Below are positions 59,800 through 64,000 of a stretch of 64,000 nucleotides of DNA, in pieces; positions within the stretch are counted from its first letter, which is position 1; every line of letters begins with the position of its first letter. Origin of the DNA: Mikania micrantha (Eukaryota; Streptophyta; Magnoliopsida; Asterales; Asteraceae). The stretch covers positions 15,881,608 through 15,945,607 of the forward strand of contig CM018680.1 of NCBI GenBank assembly GCA_009363875.1, in the 5' to 3' direction. The notes under the pieces are model-generated. The model was given only the letters and a program-made list of their open reading frames with translations. It ran no database searches and was not told the DNA's origin. The position numbers were made by a program, and so were the translations under genes.

Positions 59800-62700
59800 A
59801 AGGGTGAGAGAATGGCTTGAGTAGAAAATATTGATTAATTTCTCAGGGGCAATGATCTAGGGTATAGCAAAACGTTTGACAGTTGTAGGAACAACTCAAC
59901 AAAATGGTCTAGCTAAGAGAATGAACAAGTTTGTTTAAATCTTTCACTTGTACCATTGATAAAGATTTATTAAAACATCAAGTAAAGGTGAAACAAAAAC
60001 GTAGAAGATGTAACTATTTGGAAAGAGATAGCCATAAACAAATTTCTCTTTTGAGAATATGAGTGGACTTTTTAATTTTCTATATTCAAAATGACAAAAT
60101 AAATAACATGAATGATAAATAAAACATAACCCGAATGGATGGAGACCTAATATTTGGGGGCCCTAGGAACTTGGATCGAAATTTCTTCAGGGGAGCCGAC
60201 CCTGTGGGAAACCAAAAGTAATGATCAGTAGGGATGTGGTGTTCGAGGAAGATACTCTGTACAAAGACTTTATTGGAACTCAAGATCAAGTATCTGGTAG
60301 TTATGCAACTAAACGTTTAAATGGGGATGTTCAATTTGAGGTGGAGTGATACAGTAGGGTGCTCAGGGGCTGATTCTAATGATACTATTGGTTCATATAA
60401 CATATCCAGGGATAGAACTAGGAGGAAGATTATTCCTCCTGCCAAGTTTAGGTCCAATGAAGATATTTCTGCTTTTGTTTTTACTGCTGTTGAAAAGGAG
60501 AATTGGATTAAAGCAATGATAGAAGAAATGGATTCGTTATAGAAGAATAATACCTGGATTCTTGTAGATAAGCCTAATGATCAAAAATTGGTAAGTTTCA
60601 AATGTATTTTTAAATTGAAATAGGGTGTACAAGATTATGATAAGCCTAGGTATAAATCAAGACTAGTGTCACACCCCGACCGATGGCGGAACATGTCGAG
60701 ATGCGTGATTTCGAATGTTCAAAATCTCATGGTGCTATTTTATAAGTTTCAATAGTTAATGCAATAATATTAAATATTTAACAAACATTAATAAATATTA
60801 AAACAAACATTCGTTACATTGTTACAAAACCAAAATACATAAATTGAATAAGCCTACATTGTTTAAATTTAAAACTAGGTCTATAGCATAAGCATATCCT
60901 ATGTCTTCACCATTGCATCCATTGACTAGTTACATATGTAAAATAAAGATTTTGTCAACTATTTGCATAGTTGGTGAGTAACCCATACAGTTTATATAGT
61001 ATACGTATGAAAACTAATGCAATTCAATTAGATTACAAAGTTTAAACTCTAGCATGTATATCCTACTAGTTTGCAATTAAGTTTATAGAATATCTCGTCT
61101 CCAAACTCGTATCAATACTTAGCTAAAAAGCTTAGTATAGCTACAAGTATGCAATAGTTTATATCGTCTCCAAACTCATTCCAATACAAAGCACAAAGCT
61201 AAGTATTTTCACAAGTCTGCCCGTAGTTGTACTTTTTGCCCTTTTAACACCTTTGACCTAAGTCAAAGCGAAGGTGGTATCTAACACACCTTAGGCTACT
61301 CGGTTTCGAATAACATAAAATAGCATAGAATAACACAGAATCACAAAGCAAGTAGTATCACATAGCAAAGAATCAAACCAAAATAGACTAAAGACATTGC
61401 ATCTATATAATTTGAATTTAGAATAACTTGGATTTTGAATGGCATATGTAACATCCTAAAAGTACAAAATGTAAAAGAGGGGGTATAGTATTACTCACAT
61501 TAATGGTGTTCGAGAAAACTAGCATAATGAAGAAGAATCAAGATCAACAGCTGTATCAAACTGGATGCCTTGAGGATTGAACGTGTATGGCCAGATAGCA
61601 GCTCAAAGGAACCAGTATGCAAGCTCAATGCAAACGTGGTTCAACCTAGTCAAACGAATGCAACGAGGAAGAGTAAACATTATGCTAGGCATAGCTAACT
61701 GAAAGGACGTCATAGGCCAGACTCGTTGGCCTAACGAGCCTCTACAAGACTACAACAACTCTAAATGAGAACTAAACAAGGCAACCTAAACGAGTCTAAT
61801 GCCGACAACTAATAACCTAAGCTTAACTACTTAGACTAGGAAAAAAATAAATAAATGAATAATGAAAAGAAGAAAAAGAAAAGGAGAAAGAAAAAGAAAA
61901 TTACCTCAAACAAACTTTACAGACGAGATGATCTCGAATCGTTGCACCTCCTCGCCAAGAGCATAAAATAAAACTACTACGTTCAACATCCCAATGGGTG
62001 TTGCACTTGTAGAACCATCAAAATTTGGTTATTTTACTTGTTTATACTCAAGTAGGAGTTGCAAACTATTAGGGACCAAGCAAGGATATTTATAGTTTTT
62101 TCAAGAGGAAAAATATTGGTTTCTTGGGCGATGTGGGATGATTTTTAAAGAGAATTCGCGTCTTACAATCGTCAACAAACATCAAACTTGTTTTCGCGAT
62201 CCCTACTTCGTTATAACTCCGTTTTGCGAACGATTTTTGCCCACGTTCATCGTTTTCAGAGTACTGTCATATGGAAGAGAGTAATCCAACATTCATGGTG
62301 TTGAGAATTGGGTTTAAACTTTGGATCTTGGCGTGAGTCAATGGTTACGTTCTCAAATTTTTGTTTGTAATTCTTGCTTCGTTTGGGCTTGGTTTTATGC
62401 ATCGTTTGAACGTAGTTTCTCATTAGTATACTAGCATATATAGAAGATTTGGGTGGTCCAAAATGTTAGTTCGAGGATTGGGAAATGTTGGCTAAATAGT
62501 CACCCGAAATTTATCTTATGTCAAAACTAAGAATCCTACCTATAGAGCTTCTTACTTGCTATCCTTTACATCTAAGTCTTACAAAACACAATGTCCTATA
62601 TTATGATATGTATATAGTATAAGTTGGATGATGATATGGCAAGGATATGAGTTTTAGGTGTGTTCACGAAGTCTCCAACGTTTTTTATCAACCTAAGTCT

Positions 62701-63237
62701 TAGTTCTTGAGAGATGGATAGTTGGTATAAGATGAATGAAGCAAAGACCGAATGAGAAGGAGAAAAGAAGATGAATTTTGGTAATCCCTATAGTTATGAA
62801 TTTCTCTCATTTATAATCCAGAGATTTTTTTTAGGTTATGTTTATGTTTAGGTCTCGAAAATTGTAAGATTGGCCCGTTAAATTTTGTAGTTTAACTTTT
62901 TAAGTTAAAATCATTTATAAAAACTTATACACTTTATTTATAACATTTATAACCTTACACTTTATATAATTAATTTCAATTAATTAAATCTTCTATTCAT
63001 TTCATTTTTTTGTTAATAGAATTCACATATAAATATATTTATGAGTTGTATTTCATTTAAGTATATATATCTTCGTGTATATGTGTTTGGGTTTACGAAT
63101 ACAACTATCCAAAGCATGTTATAAACTATGTTTTATTATGTACGAGTATAATTATAATAAAATAGAAAATTGAAAACCATAGGGATTACAACTAGTTGCT
63201 AAAGGCTTTACTCAAAGGCCTGGAGTTATACCTGACA
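59800..63237 (+). pseudogene. Ty1/copia pol remnant, split by a solo LTR
   Basis: Integrase pieces: GIAKRLTVVGTTQQNGLAKR (59850-59930) and a KVMISRDVVFEED segment (about 60218-60260). Start of RT: KENWIKAMIEEMDSL (to 60540), then NNTWILVDKP, and the reading reaches RLV at 60666. It resumes at 63196 as AKGFTQRPGVIPDN after the solo LTR and its target duplication. Stop codons near 60350, 60541 and 60623 and a frame shift show that it was already dead. Everything beyond the RT start is missing. Confidence 0.88.
60662..63195 (-). mobile_element. Solo LTR, 2524 bp, target duplication actag
   Basis: 60667-63190, from TGTCACACCCCGACCG to ATAGGGATTACA, flanked by actag at 60662-60666 and 63191-63195. 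The insertion point is confirmed independently: removing the insert and one actag restores the copia RT reading frame. Minus orientation follows from the GGGGTGTGACA sense end. Confidence 0.92.
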
Positions 63238-63626
63238 ATCTTGACCCATAGCAAGATAAATGGATAGAAATGGGTAAACAATTATGGCATTTTGGGCTTA
63301 AATAGGCAACACTATAACATAGTATGGGTTGAGATGGGTAACATCTCAACACAAAGCGGGTCAACATGGGCAACTTAAAAACCATGTAAGCATAATAGAT
63401 TTCAATAGGTAAAAATGATCAATAGTATATTTAATGAGAAAATCGTTACAGATTATTCAAATAAACTATTGTTTAGTTACAACTCATTTTAACTTGAGCG
63501 AAATAGATTATTTTTATAAAACGACCCATTTAAACCCAAACGGATTTTGCTTAAAACTCGTCTTGACCCGACCCATCCTAACCTGCACTCGTTATGACCC
63601 GTTATCCAACTCCAGCAGATTATAAT
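63238..63626. other. Unassigned; possible hAT-like scrap
   Basis: Repeated GGGTAA, GGGTCAACATGGG and TGACCCG words in both orientations are typical of non-autonomous hAT elements. No ends were resolved. Confidence 0.35.
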
Positions 63627-64000
63627 TGTCACACCCCCTGCGCCGAGTGCGGAATCCACGGCGCGGTGACGATCGATGGTTGAATCATGCACAAGTATTG
63701 AATAAGAACAACCACAATGCATTACTAAATTTCATAAAGATTAGACCATTGTTTAGTTACAGACAATCTATCTATCTTCCCAAAAGAATAACAACTACAG
63801 ACCCAAAAATATTGTTTACAAAATAAGACTCAAACAAGACAATTAAACAATCAGGATTAAGTGTGTTTCTAAACCCATCCTAGCTTGTTTCTTCATCTTG
63901 TTCTATCTTAAAACGGTCTCCTTAGTTGTCCTTTAGAATGTCTTAAACCTGATTACCTGAAACACGTTAAAAGAAACTGTCAACTACAAAAGTAGTTGGT
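63627..64000 (-). mobile_element. Start of another LTR, continuing past the window
   Basis: TGTCACACCCCCTGCGCCGA follows the same terminal pattern as the other LTRs, and the text then runs to the window end. The far boundary and target duplication lie outside. Confidence 0.6.

Overview
This window is nuclear DNA of a flowering plant, most likely a composite (Asteraceae). The grounds are spliced genes, plant chromovirus (Ty3/gypsy) elements, an endogenous pararetrovirus, and a broken ORF (5067-6586) that resembles a retroelement-associated protein I know from Asteraceae annotations. The family is inferred, not shown. There is one ordinary host gene. Nearly everything else is transposable-element DNA, much of it nested.

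Host gene: ferredoxin-dependent sulfite reductase (SiR) lies on the minus strand at 28200-32975. It has eight phase-0 exons that join to 686 codons, with a plastid transit peptide and all four Fe-S/siroheme cysteines. Its introns carry SINE/LINE-like and hAT-like fragments.

Layout. 1-500: unassigned, with a short open frame running off the left edge. 501-2266: TIR DNA transposon set in (AT)n and carrying a palindrome array. 3285-7141: old retroelement debris, two foldback elements and the broken Asteraceae-type ORF. 7700-25658: one composite Ty3 element (TSD acaac) with an LTR-internal-LTR-internal-LTR plan. It holds two solo LTRs (8626-10363, TSD ggagg; 11167-13986, TSD aacat) whose empty sites survive in the 3' LTR, plus a truncated third foreign LTR (15885-18920). 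28200-32975: SiR. 34630-47408: a very young, complete Tekay/Del-like chromovirus with two 3972-bp LTRs, an intact gag-pol frame, PBS, PPT and TSD ctcaa. 48620-52905: endogenous caulimovirid remnant with a promoter, broken transactivator, RT-RNase H and protease pieces, and an inverted RNase H scrap. 54260-58462: solo LTR related to the one at 15885. 59800-63237: Ty1/copia remnant split by a 2524-bp solo LTR (TSD actag). 63627 to the end: another LTR beginning.

How the parts relate: the intact element encodes everything needed for its own reverse transcription and integration. The composite keeps PBS, PPT and LTRs but only a degraded integrase, so it could have moved only with outside help. 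I saw no previously undescribed protein system. The most unusual signals are in non-coding element DNA. The composite family is packed with short perfect hairpins whose stems covary between repeat copies. Three related LTRs share a dense CGAACC array next to a TGGGCC array, downstream of a conserved TATA box.
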